Shown here piece by piece: positions 28,319 to 39,860 of a stretch of DNA of 64,000 nt. The position numbers and the translations under genes were made by a program. Position 1 is the stretch's first letter. The number at the start of each line of letters is the position of its first letter. The notes under the pieces were generated by a model. The model was given only the letters and a program-made list of their open reading frames with translations, ran no database searches and had not been told where the DNA came from. Origin of the DNA: Pseudomonas petrae (GTDB lineage: Bacteria; Pseudomonadota; Gammaproteobacteria; Pseudomonadales; Pseudomonadaceae); contig NZ_JAKJXE010000005.1 in assembly GCF_021728295.1 (NCBI RefSeq), positions 346,883 to 410,882 on the forward strand. Reading direction: 5' to 3'.

Positions 28319-29635
28319 ATGCGTATCAGCATCTTTGGTTTGGGCTATGTCGGTGCAGTCTGCGCGGGCTGCCTCTCGGCGCGTGGTCATGATGTTGTTG
28401 GTGTGGACATCTCCGCTGCCAAGATCGACCTGATCAACAGCGGCAAGTCGCCGATCGTCGAGCCAGGTCTGGGCGAGTTGCTGGAGACCGGCATCAAGAC
28501 CGGCAAACTGCGCGGCACCACCGACTTCTCCGAAGCCATTCGCGCCACTGACCTGTCGATGATCTGCGTCGGCACGCCAAGCAAGAAGAACGGCGATCTG
28601 GAGTTGGACTTCATTGAATCGGTCTGCCGCGAAATCGGCTTCGTACTGCGTGACAAGAGCACCCGTCACACCATCGTCGTGCGGAGCACCGTTCTGCCGG
28701 GCACCGTCGCCAACGTTGTCATCCCGATCCTCGAAGACTGCTCGGGCAAGAAAGCCGGCGTTGACTTCGGTGTTGCGGTCAACCCTGAATTCCTGCGTGA
28801 AAGCACCGCGATCGCTGACTACGACCGTCCTCCGATGACCGTCATCGGCGAATTCGACAAAGCGTCCGGTGACGTTCTGCAGTCCCTGTACGAAGAACTC
28901 GACGCACCGATCATCCGCAAGGACATCGCCGTTGCCGAAATGATCAAGTACACCTGCAACGTATGGCACGCGACCAAGGTCACCTTCGCCAACGAAATCG
29001 GCAACATCGCCAAGGCAGTCGGCGTCGACGGCCGTGAAGTGATGGACGTGGTCTGCCAGGACAAGGCTCTGAACCTGTCGCAGTACTACATGCGCCCAGG
29101 CTTCGCGTTCGGCGGTTCCTGCCTGCCGAAGGACGTCCGTGCCCTGACCTACCGCGCCAGCACTCTGGACGTTGAAGCCCCCCTGCTCAACTCCCTGATG
29201 CGCAGCAACGTTTCCCAGGTTCAGAACGCTTTCGACATCGTCGCTGCCAGCGACACTCGCAAAGTCGCCCTGCTGGGTCTGAGCTTCAAGGCCGGTACCG
29301 ATGACCTGCGCGAAAGCCCACTGGTCGAGCTGGCAGAAATGCTGATCGGCAAAGGCTACGACCTGAGCATCTTCGACAGCAACGTCGAATACGCTCGCGT
29401 TCACGGCGCCAACAAAGACTACATCGAGTCCAAGATCCCGCACGTTTCGTCCCTGCTGAACTCGGACTTCGACGCAGTCATCAACAACTCCGACGTGATC
29501 ATCCTGGGCAACCGCGACGAGCGCTTCCGTGCACTCGCCAACAATGCGCCAGCCGGCAAGCGTGTGATTGACCTGGTGGGCTTCATGAAAGGCACCACCA
29601 CCGAAAACGGTCAAATCGAAGGTATCTGCTGGTAA
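28319..29635 (+). CDS. algD: GDP-mannose 6-dehydrogenase
   Basis: AlgD (438 aa) oxidises GDP-mannose to GDP-mannuronate with NAD, the committed step of alginate synthesis. The Rossmann motif is at the N-terminus (ISIFGLGYVGAVCAG), and the catalytic thiol is Cys268 in GFAFGGSCLPKD, the same number as in P. aeruginosa. The length is normal. GAGGAG lies about 8 nt before the ATG. It is the first gene of the twelve-gene operon. Confidence 0.98.
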   Translation: MRISIFGLGYVGAVCAGCLSARGHDVVGVDISAAKIDLINSGKSPIVEPGLGELLETGIKTGKLRGTTDFSEAIRATDLSMICVGTPSKKNGDLELDFIESVCREIGFVLRDKSTRHTIVVRSTVLPGTVANVVIPILEDCSGKKAGVDFGVAVNPEFLRESTAIADYDRPPMTVIGEFDKASGDVLQSLYEELDAPIIRKDIAVAEMIKYTCNVWHATKVTFANEIGNIAKAVGVDGREVMDVVCQDKALNLSQYYMRPGFAFGGSCLPKDVRALTYRASTLDVEAPLLNSLMRSNVSQVQNAFDIVAASDTRKVALLGLSFKAGTDDLRESPLVELAEMLIGKGYDLSIFDSNVEYARVHGANKDYIESKIPHVSSLLNSDFDAVINNSDVIILGNRDERFRALANNAPAGKRVIDLVGFMKGTTTENGQIEGICW

Positions 29636-29639
29636 CACA

Positions 29640-29750
29640 CAGCGAGCTGCAAGCCACGAGCTGCAAGTTTCAGGCTTCATCCCTTCAGTCCCGGGCGTCA
29701 GCGCCTGCGACTGGAGGTTTGAAGCTTGCGGCTTGAGGTTGCAACTGACT
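29640..29750. repeat. Repeat with dyad symmetry between algD and alg8
   Basis: The 129 bp algD-alg8 gap contains AGCTGCAAGCCACGAGCTGC (from 29645) and an inverted relative, AGCTTGCGGCTTGAGG (from 29722). It resembles another short intergenic repeat type seen in Pseudomonas genomes. It could form an extended RNA structure within the alginate transcript. Confidence 0.5.
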
Positions 29751-29764
29751 TAGGGATACACACT

Positions 29765-31246
29765 ATGCAAAGGCTGAAGCACGGCTTCCTCCAGGCCGCA
29801 GGTTGGCTGTTTTATCTGACGTTGCTGGCGGCCATTGCCATGGCGCTGCCTGCATCGCTGTTTGACTCGCACTCCAAAGATTTCATTTTCCTGATCGGTA
29901 TCGTCGGTATCTGGCGTTACTCGATGGGCGCAACGCACTTCGTGCGCGGCATGATTTTCCTGTACATCGTCTACCCGCACCTGCGCCGTAAAGTGCGCAA
30001 GCTGGGCAAGGCAGCCGATCCGTCCCACGTGTTCCTGATGGTCACCAGCTTTCGTATCGATGCGCTGACCACCGCTCAGGTGTACAGCTCGGTGATTCGC
30101 GAAGCCATCAACTGCGGCTTCCCGACCACCATCGTGTGCTCCCTGGTGGAAATGTCCGACGAGCTACTGGTCAAGGCACTGTGGGCCAAGTACAACCCGC
30201 CGGAGCACGTGAAGCTCGACTTCGTGCGCATCGCCGGTACCGGCAAGCGTGATGGTCTGGCGTTCGGTTTCCGCGCCATCTCCCGCCACATGCCGGACGA
30301 CCGCGCCGTGGTTGCAGTGGTCGACGGTGACACCGTTCTGGCTGAAGGCGTGGTGCAGAAAACGGTTCCGTGGTTCCAGCTGTTCGGCAACGTCGGCGGC
30401 CTGACCACCAACGAGTTCTGTGAAGTACGCGGCGGCTACATCATGAGCGAGTGGCACAAGCTGCGTTTCGCTCAGCGTCATATCAACATGTGCTCGATGG
30501 CGCTGTCCAAGCGCGTGCTGACCATGACCGGCCGTATGTCGGTGTTCCGCGCCACCGTGGTGACGGACCCGGCTTTCATCGCCGACGTGGAAAGCGACTC
30601 GCTGCAGCACTGGCGTCTGGGCCGCTTCAAGTTCCTGACCGGCGACGACAAGTCCAGCTGGTTCAGCCTGATGCGCCTGGGCTACGACACGTTTTACGTG
30701 CCGGATGCCGCGATCAACACCGTTGAGCACCCGCCGGAAAAAAGCTTCCTGAAGGCCAGCCGCAAGCTGATGTACCGCTGGTACGGCAACAACCTTCGGC
30801 AGAACTCCCGTGCGTTGGGTCTTGGTGTTGGCCGTCTCGGGGTCTTCACCAGCATCGTGCTGTTCGACCAGCGCGTGTCGATGTGGACGTCGATCCTTGG
30901 CCTGACCGTCGCCATGCTGGCAAGCCTCAAGTTCGGCATCGAATACCTGCTCGCATACCTGCTGTGGATCGGCATTACACGTCTGATCCTGACCCTGCTG
31001 CTGTCGTGCAGCGGGCACAAGATCGGGCCGGCGTATCCGATGATTCTCTATTACAACCAGATCGTCGGCGCATTGATGAAGATCTACGTCTTCTTCCGTC
31101 TCGACCGACAGTCCTGGACCCGCCAGGACACAAAACTGAGCCGCGACATGGCCAGCTTCCAGGGTTGGTTCAACACCTGGTCGTCGCGGACCATGACTTT
31201 CTCGGCTGGCAGCATCTTCGTTGCCGTGCTGCTGACAATGGTCTGA
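29765..31246 (+). CDS. alg8: Alginate polymerase Alg8 (glycosyltransferase)
   Basis: Alg8 (493 aa) is the inner-membrane GT2 glycosyltransferase that polymerises mannuronate. Two N-terminal helices ([19 protein letters not shown], and the IFLYIVY region) precede the catalytic domain. The nucleotide-binding D-x-D is in [13 protein letters not shown], followed by TGDDKSSW and [12 protein letters not shown]-terminal helices follow from [14 protein letters not shown]. The frame opens upstream, but the ATG at 29765 gives [14 protein letters not shown], the family N-terminus. It acts with Alg44. Confidence 0.96.
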   Translation: MQRLKHGFLQAAGWLFYLTLLAAIAMALPASLFDSHSKDFIFLIGIVGIWRYSMGATHFVRGMIFLYIVYPHLRRKVRKLGKAADPSHVFLMVTSFRIDALTTAQVYSSVIREAINCGFPTTIVCSLVEMSDELLVKALWAKYNPPEHVKLDFVRIAGTGKRDGLAFGFRAISRHMPDDRAVVAVVDGDTVLAEGVVQKTVPWFQLFGNVGGLTTNEFCEVRGGYIMSEWHKLRFAQRHINMCSMALSKRVLTMTGRMSVFRATVVTDPAFIADVESDSLQHWRLGRFKFLTGDDKSSWFSLMRLGYDTFYVPDAAINTVEHPPEKSFLKASRKLMYRWYGNNLRQNSRALGLGVGRLGVFTSIVLFDQRVSMWTSILGLTVAMLASLKFGIEYLLAYLLWIGITRLILTLLLSCSGHKIGPAYPMILYYNQIVGALMKIYVFFRLDRQSWTRQDTKLSRDMASFQGWFNTWSSRTMTFSAGSIFVAVLLTMV

Positions 31247-31299
31247 CCGGGCCTCTGACCGAAACAATGGATCAACTCGATTAATCAGGAATTACCACC

Positions 31300-32472
31300 A
31301 TGAATACAGCCGTGAATGCCAATGTCGTACATGAATCCGAAGCCCAGCGTCAGCACGCACGGGTCAAGATCCCGGCCAAACTGCGACTGCTCAATGGTCA
31401 GCCGAACGCTCCGCTGGTGCGTGTCGAAGACCTTTCCGCAGGCGGTCTGAGCTTTGTCGCTCCTGCCAACCTGCGTCCAGGCGTCGGTGAGGTCATCAAG
31501 GGTCGTCTGCAGTTCCTGATCGACAACCTCGGTCTGGCAATGGACGTCGACCTGCAAGTGCGCACCATCGATTCGAACACCGGCCGTGTCGGCTGCCAGT
31601 TCCAGAATCTGGAATCGCAAGACATCTCGACCCTGCGTCACCTGATCACTTCGCACCTGTCGGGCGATCTCATCAGCATGGGCGAAGTGCTTGCGACCCT
31701 GCAGCGCGATAACTTCACCAAAGCACGCAAATCCAAAGACAGCGGCAGCGGCCTGAGCGCTTTCGGTCGTCTGCGCGCCGTGACCTTCAGCATCGGTATC
31801 TTCGCCGTTGGTGTGATTGCGTTCGGCTTCGTCGCCAAATCGGTCTATGGCATGTACTTCGTCAGCCACTCCACGTCGGGCCTGGTCAGCGTACCTAGCC
31901 TGGATGTCACCATGCCCCGTGAAGGCACCGTGACCAGCCTGGTTACGCCGAACGGCAACGTCGCCAAAGGCGCACCGCTGGCCACCTTCAACACCAGCAT
32001 GCTGGACATGTTGAAAGGCAACCTGGACCCGGACGAAATGCAGCCGGCCAAAATCGAAGAGCTGTTTGGTCGTCAACTGGCCGGCACCATGACCAGCCCT
32101 TGCGATTGCGTCGTGGCCAAGCAGTTGGTCGCCGACGGTCAGTACGCAAGCAAAGGTCAAGTGATCTTCCAGATGGTCCCGCGCAACGTTGCCGCCAATG
32201 TCGATGCTCGCTTCACCTACCGTCAGTTCGCCGATGTACAGCCGGGCGCTCGCGTGACCTTCCAGGTCGCTGGCGAAGACGGCGACCACAGCGGCAAGAT
32301 CGTCAGCGCCACGGCCCTGAGCCCTGCTGACCTGTCTTCCGACATCCGCGTTCAGATCCAGCCTGACGAAGCCATCAACAGCAGCCTGGCAGGTCGTCCG
32401 GTTGAAGTGGTGAGCACCCGCGGCCCGTCGCTGAACTGGTTGATCGATAAAGCCACGGCGGCAGGTTTCTAA
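31300..32472 (+). CDS. alg44: Alginate biosynthesis protein Alg44 (c-di-GMP receptor)
   Basis: Alg44 (390 aa) has an N-terminal cytosolic PilZ domain, one membrane helix (VTFSIGIFAVGVIAFGFVA near residue 165) and a periplasmic HlyD-like part. The c-di-GMP residues R17 and R21 (RQHAR) and D44-x-S46 (EDLSAGG) are present at the P. aeruginosa positions. Binding of c-di-GMP is needed for Alg8 activity, so alginate output here should depend on this signal. It lies 53 bp after alg8. Confidence 0.97.
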   Translation: MNTAVNANVVHESEAQRQHARVKIPAKLRLLNGQPNAPLVRVEDLSAGGLSFVAPANLRPGVGEVIKGRLQFLIDNLGLAMDVDLQVRTIDSNTGRVGCQFQNLESQDISTLRHLITSHLSGDLISMGEVLATLQRDNFTKARKSKDSGSGLSAFGRLRAVTFSIGIFAVGVIAFGFVAKSVYGMYFVSHSTSGLVSVPSLDVTMPREGTVTSLVTPNGNVAKGAPLATFNTSMLDMLKGNLDPDEMQPAKIEELFGRQLAGTMTSPCDCVVAKQLVADGQYASKGQVIFQMVPRNVAANVDARFTYRQFADVQPGARVTFQVAGEDGDHSGKIVSATALSPADLSSDIRVQIQPDEAINSSLAGRPVEVVSTRGPSLNWLIDKATAAGF

Positions 32473-32474
32473 AC

Positions 32475-33887
32475 ATGGCTAGCCCACTACGAAGCTTGTC
32501 AGCCCCTACATTGTTGAGCCTGGCGATCGCTATCGGTTTGGGCGGCTGTGCCGGCCTGCCCGATCAGCGCCTGGCCAACGAAGCCCTGAAACGCGGCGAC
32601 ACCGCGCTGGCGGAGCAAAACTATCGGCAACTGGCGGACCTGGGCTACAGCGATGCACAGGTCGGCCTCGCGGATATCCAGGTGGGTACCCGCGACCCGG
32701 AGCTGATCAAGCAGGCCGAGGCGACTTATCGCGCTGCAGCCGCCACTTCGCCTCGGGCGCAATCGCGTCTGGGCAAGTTGCTGGCGGTCAAGCCGAACTC
32801 CACCGAAGCCGAGCAACGTGAAGCCGAAGGTCTGTTGAAGAAGGCCTTCGCCAATGGCGAGGCCGGCACGCTGATTCCGCTGGCGATGCTCTATCTGCAA
32901 TACCCGCACACGTTCCCGAACGTGAACGCGCAGCAGAAGATCAACGAATGGCGTGCTACCGGTTACCCGGAAGCGGGTCTGGCCCAGGTGCTGCTGTATC
33001 GCACCCAAGGGACCTACGACCAGCATCTGGCAGAAGTCGAAAGCATCTGCAAGCAAGCGCTGCGCACCACTGACGTTTGCTACACCGAGCTGGCGACGGT
33101 CTACCAGAAGCGCGGCGAAGCCGACAAACAGGCTGCGCTGATCGAGCAGATGCAAAGCGGCTACGCCATGGGCAGCGTACCTGCCATGCGTGTCGACAGC
33201 GTCGCTCGCGTGCTGGCGGATTCGACCCTCGGCAAGCCGGACGAAAAGACCGCGCAATCGCTGCTGGAGAAAGTTGCCCCCGGTTACCCCGCTTCCTGGG
33301 TCAGCCTGGCGCAGTTGCTGTACGACTTCCCCGAGCTGGGTGACGTCAACAAAATGATGGAATACCTGGACAACGGCCGTGCTGCGGATCAACCGCGCGC
33401 CGAACTGCTGCTGGGCAAGCTGTATTACGAAGGCAAGCTGGTCTTGCCGGATGCGAAGAAAGCCGAAGAGCACCTGACCAAGGCTGCTGCGACGCAAATC
33501 TCCGCGCATTACTACCTGGGCCAGCTTTATCGCCGGGGTTATCTGGGCCATCCAGACCCGCAGAAAGCTGTCGAGCAGTTGCTGACCTCCGCACGCGGTG
33601 GCCAGAACAGTGCCGACTTCGCCCTCGCGCAGTTGTTCTCGCAAGGCAAAGGTATCAAGCCTGATCCGATCAACGCATGGGTCTTCGGCCAGCTCGCACT
33701 GGCCCAGGGCACACCGCAAGCGACGGATCTTGCGCAACAACTGAACGAACAATTGCCGCCTGAGAAGCGCGCCCAGGCGCAGAGTCTTCTCCAGCGAGAA
33801 CAGCAGGTCCGCGGCACAACCGCGCAAAACGCGTTGGCCTTGCAGACACTGCAAGAAGAAAAAGACGGCGGGGACGCACCTCTATGA
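32475..33887 (+). CDS. algK: Alginate secretion lipoprotein AlgK
   Basis: AlgK (470 aa) is an outer-membrane lipoprotein scaffold with Sel1/TPR-like repeats that helps place the AlgE porin. The lipobox is IGLGGC near residue 27. Repeat units such as [13 protein letters not shown] and [16 protein letters not shown] are spread through the chain. It starts 2 bp after alg44 and its stop overlaps the algE start (ATGA at 33884-33887), so the secretion pair is translationally coupled. Confidence 0.96.
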   Translation: MASPLRSLSAPTLLSLAIAIGLGGCAGLPDQRLANEALKRGDTALAEQNYRQLADLGYSDAQVGLADIQVGTRDPELIKQAEATYRAAAATSPRAQSRLGKLLAVKPNSTEAEQREAEGLLKKAFANGEAGTLIPLAMLYLQYPHTFPNVNAQQKINEWRATGYPEAGLAQVLLYRTQGTYDQHLAEVESICKQALRTTDVCYTELATVYQKRGEADKQAALIEQMQSGYAMGSVPAMRVDSVARVLADSTLGKPDEKTAQSLLEKVAPGYPASWVSLAQLLYDFPELGDVNKMMEYLDNGRAADQPRAELLLGKLYYEGKLVLPDAKKAEEHLTKAAATQISAHYYLGQLYRRGYLGHPDPQKAVEQLLTSARGGQNSADFALAQLFSQGKGIKPDPINAWVFGQLALAQGTPQATDLAQQLNEQLPPEKRAQAQSLLQREQQVRGTTAQNALALQTLQEEKDGGDAPL

Positions 33888-35389
33888 AGCTTAAGTTGAA
33901 CCCTCTGATGGCGGCCGGATTCGGTCTGGGCTTCTCCCTGATCTGGGCCACGCCGACATTGGCAGCCCTGACCGATACTCAGAATTTCGGCATCGAAGTC
34001 AAAGCGACCGGCCAGATGGAAGACGACCGTGACCTCGGTACCCGCAGCGGTGGCGACGTCAACGGTGTCGGCCTGGATCTGCGTCCGTGGGCGTATGGCG
34101 AGTGGGGCAACTGGAGCGGTTACGCGATGGGCCAGGTAGTCACGGCTACCGACACCATTCAGACCGACCCGCTGGATCAACAGGTCACTGACGCAAACGG
34201 TCAGAGCGCCCAACGTTCACGCAGCACGTCAAACAGCCGCAAAGTGGATGACAGCTACGCGGCCCTGCGCGAATTCTGGATCGGCTACCGCGGTTTCACG
34301 CCTTACCCTGGCGAGATCCTGAAGGTCGGTCGGCAGCGTCTGCGCAATGACGACGGTCAGTGGCACGACACCAACATCGAAGCGGTGAACTGGACCTTCG
34401 ACACCACCCTGCTCAAGGCAGAAGTGGGGGCCGCCCAGCGCTTCAGCGAATACCGCACAGACCTGACCGAGCTGTCGGCACAGGACAAGGATCGCTCGCA
34501 CCTTTATGGCGACGTGGAATACCAGTGGACGCCAGGCCAATGGGCCGGCGTTCGTGCTCACCACAGTCATGACGGCGGCAGCCTGAAACAACAGGGCTCA
34601 GCCATCGACGATCTGGACAAGACTTCGCGTGGCGACTTGACCTGGCTGGGTCTGCAGGCCAACAGCGACGCGTACAACTACCGCAACCTGAACACCGTCA
34701 ACTATTGGGGCAGCCTGACCTGGCTGACCGGCGATCGTGACCGCATCGGCACCACTTACGACCCCATTGGCGACCAGTACGTGGCCGGTGAGAAGAACAA
34801 CGAAAACGTCAACGGCTGGGCGACCGACCTGGGCCTGCGTTTCCGTCTGGACCCGATGTGGCAAGTGGGCGGCGCCTACTCCCGCGCCAGCAAGAACTAC
34901 GAGCAGAACGGTCTGGAAAGCAACCGCTCGAACTGGACCGGTACCCGCTCGCGCGTGCATCGCTTCGGTGAAGCGTTCCAGGGCGAAATGGCCAACGTAG
35001 AGTCGGGCTCGCTGTTCGCGTCCTGGCAGATGCAGGACGAGTACGACGCCTCGCTGATCTACCACAAGTTCCGTCGTGTCGACGGCCATTCGGGAATCGG
35101 CGGCGCGGGTATCAACCCTGCTCAGGAAAATGTCGATGACGATGGCGTCAGCACATTTGCCTCGCTGCCGCTCGAAGACGGCCGCAAGGACCTGGGCCAG
35201 GAAATGGACCTCGTCGTCACCAAGTACTTCAAGCAAGGCCTGCTGCCTGCTGCGGTAAGCCAGTCGTTCGACGAACCGTCGGCGCTGATTCGTCTGCGTG
35301 CAGGCGTGTTCAAACCGGGCGATGCGTATCACAGCGGTGTAGACGATTACATGCACCGCGCCATCGTCGACGTCATCTGGCGCTTCTGA
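33884..35389 (+). CDS. algE: Alginate export porin AlgE
   Basis: AlgE (501 aa) is the 18-stranded outer-membrane porin through which alginate leaves the cell. A signal peptide ([20 protein letters not shown]) is followed by alternating beta-strands, many with aromatic ends, and a terminal VDVIWRF with the C-terminal Phe typical of outer-membrane barrels. The usual length and the Asp/Arg-rich strands that form the selective pore are consistent. Confidence 0.96.
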   Translation: MKLKLNPLMAAGFGLGFSLIWATPTLAALTDTQNFGIEVKATGQMEDDRDLGTRSGGDVNGVGLDLRPWAYGEWGNWSGYAMGQVVTATDTIQTDPLDQQVTDANGQSAQRSRSTSNSRKVDDSYAALREFWIGYRGFTPYPGEILKVGRQRLRNDDGQWHDTNIEAVNWTFDTTLLKAEVGAAQRFSEYRTDLTELSAQDKDRSHLYGDVEYQWTPGQWAGVRAHHSHDGGSLKQQGSAIDDLDKTSRGDLTWLGLQANSDAYNYRNLNTVNYWGSLTWLTGDRDRIGTTYDPIGDQYVAGEKNNENVNGWATDLGLRFRLDPMWQVGGAYSRASKNYEQNGLESNRSNWTGTRSRVHRFGEAFQGEMANVESGSLFASWQMQDEYDASLIYHKFRRVDGHSGIGGAGINPAQENVDDDGVSTFASLPLEDGRKDLGQEMDLVVTKYFKQGLLPAAVSQSFDEPSALIRLRAGVFKPGDAYHSGVDDYMHRAIVDVIWRF

Positions 35390-35416
35390 TGCAAGCCGCG
35401 ATAGGAGTGCAATGAG

Positions 35417-37051
35417 ATGAACAGTCAAGCAAGCAGATTGCGTCACCGGGCATGGCCCTATGCCCTGCTGGAAAGCGCTGTGCTGAGCAGCGCCCTGCTG
35501 CTCGCCAGCACTGCGGCCATGGCCAACAGCCCGTTGCCGGTTCCCGCCCCTGCGACGCATCCGGCGGATGGCAAGGATGTGGTGGTCAAAGGCCTGCACC
35601 AGGCCAAGACTTACACCATCAGCAGTCCGCCCATTGAGCCGCTGTTGATGGACAAACCAAAACTGCCTGACCTCTCGGGTTACACCCAGCAGGCCATGCA
35701 GAAGAAGATCGTGCGCAGCAAGCCGGGCAAGGTTGCGATCAAACGCATGATGCAGGAAGACTCGCTGAAGGAATTCATCGGCGGTGACAACAAGATGGCC
35801 GAATGGGTAGCCCGTCAGCACGGCATCCCACAGGCGATCTTCATCGAAGATGGCTACATGACCCTGCAGGAGCTGGCAAAGAAGGTGCCTAAACAGTACC
35901 TGAGCGAAACCTCCCCGGGCGTCTTCCTGGCGCGTCTGCCGATCGTTGTCGGCAAGAACGGCATCTTCGAAATTGACAAGAAGACTACCGAGCTGCGCCT
36001 GTCTCAGGATGCCGGTGCGTTTCTGGTCAACGACAACCTGCTGTTTATGTCGGACACCAAGCTGACCGGCTGGAGCGAGAAAGCCAACGGCCCGTCGACG
36101 TTCAAGGCGCCGAAGGAATTCCGTCCGTTCCTGCTGTCCTGGGGCGGCACCCAGACCTACATGTTCAACACCAAAGTGGCGAGCCTGGGTTACAACAACA
36201 GCAAGTCGTACGGCATCAGTATTTCCCAGTACACGCCGAACATGAAGGCGCAGATGAACCGCGCCGAGCCAACCGGCTGGATCGTTAATTCTGACTTCTC
36301 GGACATGTGGTACGGCTTCTACTGCTATGAAACCCGCGACTTCGTGGTCAAGGGCAGCACCTACCACGACAACATCATCTACGGCATCGACCCCCATGAC
36401 CGTTCCCACGGTCTGATCATTGCCGAGAACACGGTGTACGGGACCAAGAAAAAGCACGGGATCATCGTCTCCCGTGAGGTGAACGACAGCTTCATCATCA
36501 ACAACAAAAGCTACGACAACCACCTGTCCGGCATCGTCCTTGACCGTAACAGCGTGAACAACCTGGTGGCGTACAACGAGATCTACCGCAACCACACCGA
36601 CGGCATCACCTTGTATGAGAGTGCCGACAACCTGCTGTGGGGCAATCGTGTGTTCGCCAACAAGCGTCACGGCATCCGGGTTCGCAACAGCACCAACATC
36701 AAGCTGTACGAAAACCTGGCCATCGGTAACGGTCTGATGGGCGTCTACGGCCACATCAAGGACCTGTCGGACACTGACCGCGACATCAAGCTCGATCCAT
36801 TCGATGCCGAAGTCTCGCTGATCATGGTCGGCGGCGAACTGACCTCCAACGGTTCAGGCCCGCTGTCCATCGACTCGCCTCTGAGCGTCGAGCTGTACAA
36901 AGTCTCGATGCTCGCACCGACCAAAGCCAGCGGGATCAGCTTTAACGGTGTACTGGGCGACCGTCAGGACGAAATCCTCGATCTGCTGGTGCGCCAACAG
37001 AAAGCCGTGTTGATCGACCCGGTCGAAAGCCAGAAACAACTCCGGGACTGA
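35417..37051 (+). CDS. algG: Mannuronan C5-epimerase AlgG
   Basis: AlgG (544 aa) converts mannuronate residues to guluronate in the periplasm. After a signal peptide (ALLESAVLSSALLLASTAAMA) and a 170-residue N-terminal part comes a right-handed beta-helix. The catalytic motif DPHDRSHGLII is intact, as are the helix rungs (TVYGTKKKHGIIVSREV, NRVFANKRHGIRVRNSTNI). It starts at the second of two nearby ATGs (35417), with AGGAG at 35403. Confidence 0.97.
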   Translation: MNSQASRLRHRAWPYALLESAVLSSALLLASTAAMANSPLPVPAPATHPADGKDVVVKGLHQAKTYTISSPPIEPLLMDKPKLPDLSGYTQQAMQKKIVRSKPGKVAIKRMMQEDSLKEFIGGDNKMAEWVARQHGIPQAIFIEDGYMTLQELAKKVPKQYLSETSPGVFLARLPIVVGKNGIFEIDKKTTELRLSQDAGAFLVNDNLLFMSDTKLTGWSEKANGPSTFKAPKEFRPFLLSWGGTQTYMFNTKVASLGYNNSKSYGISISQYTPNMKAQMNRAEPTGWIVNSDFSDMWYGFYCYETRDFVVKGSTYHDNIIYGIDPHDRSHGLIIAENTVYGTKKKHGIIVSREVNDSFIINNKSYDNHLSGIVLDRNSVNNLVAYNEIYRNHTDGITLYESADNLLWGNRVFANKRHGIRVRNSTNIKLYENLAIGNGLMGVYGHIKDLSDTDRDIKLDPFDAEVSLIMVGGELTSNGSGPLSIDSPLSVELYKVSMLAPTKASGISFNGVLGDRQDEILDLLVRQQKAVLIDPVESQKQLRD

Positions 37052-37064
37052 GGAAGATATTTCT

Positions 37065-38504
37065 ATGCACGCACATTTGATCAAACTGCTCAGCCTCTCG
37101 GGCCTGACCGCTGCACTGTTCGCCGCCAGCAATGGCGCGTATGCAGCGGACACCACTGCCCCGAGCTTCACTGCCGAGCCTTGCTGCAGTCTGTGCCCTG
37201 AAGCGCACGACGAAAAAAACTACGTCAGCCGCTACCAGCAGAACTTCACCACGCTGGTTCAGGCCGAGGGCGACTGGTTGTTCCGGACCCGTGAAGATCT
37301 GCGCACCGAATTCGACACCACGCCTGAAGGCTATCGCCGCATGCAAATGCTGCACGACGCGTTCAGGAGCAAGGGTGTCGAGCTGGTGGTTGTGTATCAA
37401 CCCACCCGCGGGCTGGTCGATCGCAACAAGCTGTTCCCGGCTGAACGCGACAAGTTCGACTACAACACCGCGTTGCGTAACTACCAGGCCATGCTCGGTC
37501 GTTTCGCGAAAATGGGCTACACCGTCCCGGACCTGTCGCCGTTGACCAACGAGCAACAGGCCCACGATTTCTACTTCCGCGGTGACCAGCACTGGACGCC
37601 GTATGGCGCTCAGCGCACGGCGAAAATCGTCGCTGATTCCGTGAAGAAGATGCAGGCCTTCGCCGGTGTTCCGCGCCGTGAATTCGAGACCCACTTGTCA
37701 GGTCGCATGGGCAAGAAGGGCACTCTGCACAATATGGCCGGTCAATTGTGCGGCACGAGTTATGCCATCCAGTACATGGACCAGTTTGAGACAGAACCCA
37801 AAGGCGAAGCCGCCGACGGCGACCTGTTTGGTGACTCCGGCAACCCGGAAATCACACTGGTCGGTACCAGTCACAGCGGGAAGAACTACAACTTCTCCGG
37901 CTTTTTGCAGGAATACATTGGTGCTGATGTGCTGAACGTCGCCTTCCCCGGCGGCGGCCTTGAAGGTTCGATGCTGCAGTACCTGGGCAGCGAAGACTTC
38001 CAGAAACACCCGCCGAAGATTCTCATCTGGGAATTCTCGCCGCTTTACCGCCTGGATCAGGAGACCATCTATCGCCAGATGATGTCGCTGCTGGACAACG
38101 GCTGTGAAGGCAAACCGGCGTTAATGAGCACCAGCACCACCCTCAAACCAGGGATCAACGAGTTGCTGGTCAACGGCAAAAACGGCATTAAGGATGTGCG
38201 CAACGGCAGTAATCAGATCGACATCAAGTTCGCCGACAACTCGGTGAAAACCCTTCAGGCGCGCCTCTGGTACATGAACGGTCGCCACGAAGACTTGAAG
38301 ATCGAAAAACCTGAAACATCTGAAACCGACGGGCGCTTCTCCTTCGAACTGCGCGATGACAAGGACTGGGCTGACCAGCAATTGCTCGCACTGGAAGTGC
38401 AGGGTCCGGAAGCGGGCGCTGCGCCACAGCAGGTCGAAGCGAAAGTATGCAAACGCAACGTGTTCCCGAATGTCGCGCATCAAACCGCGCAAGCCGGGTT
38501 ATGA
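37065..38504 (+). CDS. algX: Alginate O-acetyltransferase AlgX
   Basis: AlgX (479 aa) is a periplasmic SGNH-like enzyme that places acetyl groups on alginate and has a C-terminal carbohydrate-binding module. A signal peptide ([18 protein letters not shown]) is present. Catalytic elements are the D-x-H in [11 protein letters not shown] and the Ser in [14 protein letters not shown]. It lies 13 bp after algG. Without it P. aeruginosa makes degraded, unsecreted polymer. Confidence 0.96.
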   Translation: MHAHLIKLLSLSGLTAALFAASNGAYAADTTAPSFTAEPCCSLCPEAHDEKNYVSRYQQNFTTLVQAEGDWLFRTREDLRTEFDTTPEGYRRMQMLHDAFRSKGVELVVVYQPTRGLVDRNKLFPAERDKFDYNTALRNYQAMLGRFAKMGYTVPDLSPLTNEQQAHDFYFRGDQHWTPYGAQRTAKIVADSVKKMQAFAGVPRREFETHLSGRMGKKGTLHNMAGQLCGTSYAIQYMDQFETEPKGEAADGDLFGDSGNPEITLVGTSHSGKNYNFSGFLQEYIGADVLNVAFPGGGLEGSMLQYLGSEDFQKHPPKILIWEFSPLYRLDQETIYRQMMSLLDNGCEGKPALMSTSTTLKPGINELLVNGKNGIKDVRNGSNQIDIKFADNSVKTLQARLWYMNGRHEDLKIEKPETSETDGRFSFELRDDKDWADQQLLALEVQGPEAGAAPQQVEAKVCKRNVFPNVAHQTAQAGL

Positions 38505-38511
38505 GGCTCTT

Positions 38512-39648
38512 ATGCACACTCCAAAACTGATGCTCCCTACCCTTCTGTCGCTGGCGATGATGTCTTCGGCGTTGTTCGCCACCGGCGCCAGCGCTGCGTC
38601 GACACTCGTGCCGCCGCAGGGTTACTACGAAGGTGTCGAGAAATTCAAGACGGGCCAGGGCAAGTTCAGCTGTGACGCCGCACCGCAGCCCTACACCGGC
38701 CCGCTGCAGTTTCGCAGCAAATACGAAGGTTCGGACAAGGCGCGCGCCACGCTGAACGTTGCTTCCGAGCAGGCGTTTCGTGACGCGACCAAAGACATCA
38801 CGAACATGGAGCGCGCCACCAGCAAGGTGGTGATGCAGTACATGCGTGACGGTCGCCCTGAACAGCTCGATTGCGCGCTGAACATGCTGACCACATGGGC
38901 CAAGGCCGATGCGCTGGAGTCGACCGACTTCAACCACACCGGCAAGTCGATGCGCAAATGGGCATTGGGCAGCATGTCGTCCGCCTACCTGCGCCTGAAG
39001 TTCTCCGAGTCGCATCCTCTGGCCACCCGCCAGCAGGAAACGCAGGTTATCGAAGCCTGGTTCAGCAAACTGGCGGATCACGTCGTCAGCGACTGGAACA
39101 ATCTGCCGCTCGACAAGACTAACAACCACTCGTACTGGGCGGCCTGGTCCGTGATGTCCACGGCAGTCGCGACGAATCGCCAGGACCTGTTCGACTGGTC
39201 GGTGAAGGAATTCAAGATCGCCGCCAATCAGGTTGACCCGCAAGGTTTCCTGCCAAACGAGCTCAAGCGCAAACAACGCGCGCTGGCGTACCACAACTAC
39301 GCGCTTCCGCCGCTGGCCATGATTGCGAGTTTCGCCCAGGCCAACGGTGTCGATCTGCGTCCGGAAAACAACGGTGCGCTCAAGCGTCTGGGTGATCGCG
39401 TGCTGGCTGGCGTGAAGAATTCAGGGAGCGAATTTGCAGCACGTGACGGTGAAAAGCAGGACATGACGGACCTGAAAACCGACATGAAATTCGCCTGGCT
39501 GGAACCGTACTGCTCGCTGTATGACTGCGGCCCGGATGTGCTTGAGCAGAAACACAAGATGCAACCGTTCAAGAACTTCCGCCTCGGCGGCGACCTGACC
39601 CGCACTTATGACCCGACGCATGAAAAGGGTGACAAAGACGGTTCGTAA
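38512..39648 (+). CDS. algL: Periplasmic alginate lyase AlgL
   Basis: AlgL (378 aa) is a PL5-family poly-mannuronate lyase that clears alginate stranded in the periplasm. A signal peptide ([21 protein letters not shown]) is followed by an all-alpha toroid with the family motif NNHSYWAAW, containing the catalytic His and Tyr-neighbour residues, and [10 protein letters not shown]. The start is the ATG at 38512, 7 bp after algX; the longer frame overlapping algX is not used. Confidence 0.96.
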   Translation: MHTPKLMLPTLLSLAMMSSALFATGASAASTLVPPQGYYEGVEKFKTGQGKFSCDAAPQPYTGPLQFRSKYEGSDKARATLNVASEQAFRDATKDITNMERATSKVVMQYMRDGRPEQLDCALNMLTTWAKADALESTDFNHTGKSMRKWALGSMSSAYLRLKFSESHPLATRQQETQVIEAWFSKLADHVVSDWNNLPLDKTNNHSYWAAWSVMSTAVATNRQDLFDWSVKEFKIAANQVDPQGFLPNELKRKQRALAYHNYALPPLAMIASFAQANGVDLRPENNGALKRLGDRVLAGVKNSGSEFAARDGEKQDMTDLKTDMKFAWLEPYCSLYDCGPDVLEQKHKMQPFKNFRLGGDLTRTYDPTHEKGDKDGS

Positions 39649-39663
39649 GAGCCTCCACGTGAA

Positions 39664-39760
39664 AATGTAGCAGCGCGATTGCCCGCGAAAGCGATTTTCC
39701 AGACGACATAACTGTGTCGGATGTACTGGCCTCATCGCGGGCAAGCGCGCTCCTACAGGG
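39664..39760. repeat. REPIN 5, inside the alginate operon
   Basis: An inverted REP doublet lies between algL and algI. The left arm (from 39665) carries changes in the core (TGTAGCAGCGCGATTGCCCG), and the right arm (ending 39758) is canonical. It lies within the predicted 16 kb transcript. Confidence 0.8.
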
Positions 39761-39860
39761 TCAGCGTCGGAAGTTCAGATCTACGTTTCACCCCTCCATT
39801 TTTCGTGGGGGGTCTGGGGGGGCTTCGGCCTTTGATGTTGGACAAATGGAGAGATAAAGG

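Noticed and set aside
34598..36754. 718 aa open frame antisense to algE/algG
   Set aside because: It overlaps two certain genes on the other strand, and its composition (Val, His, Gln rich) is typical of a codon shadow.
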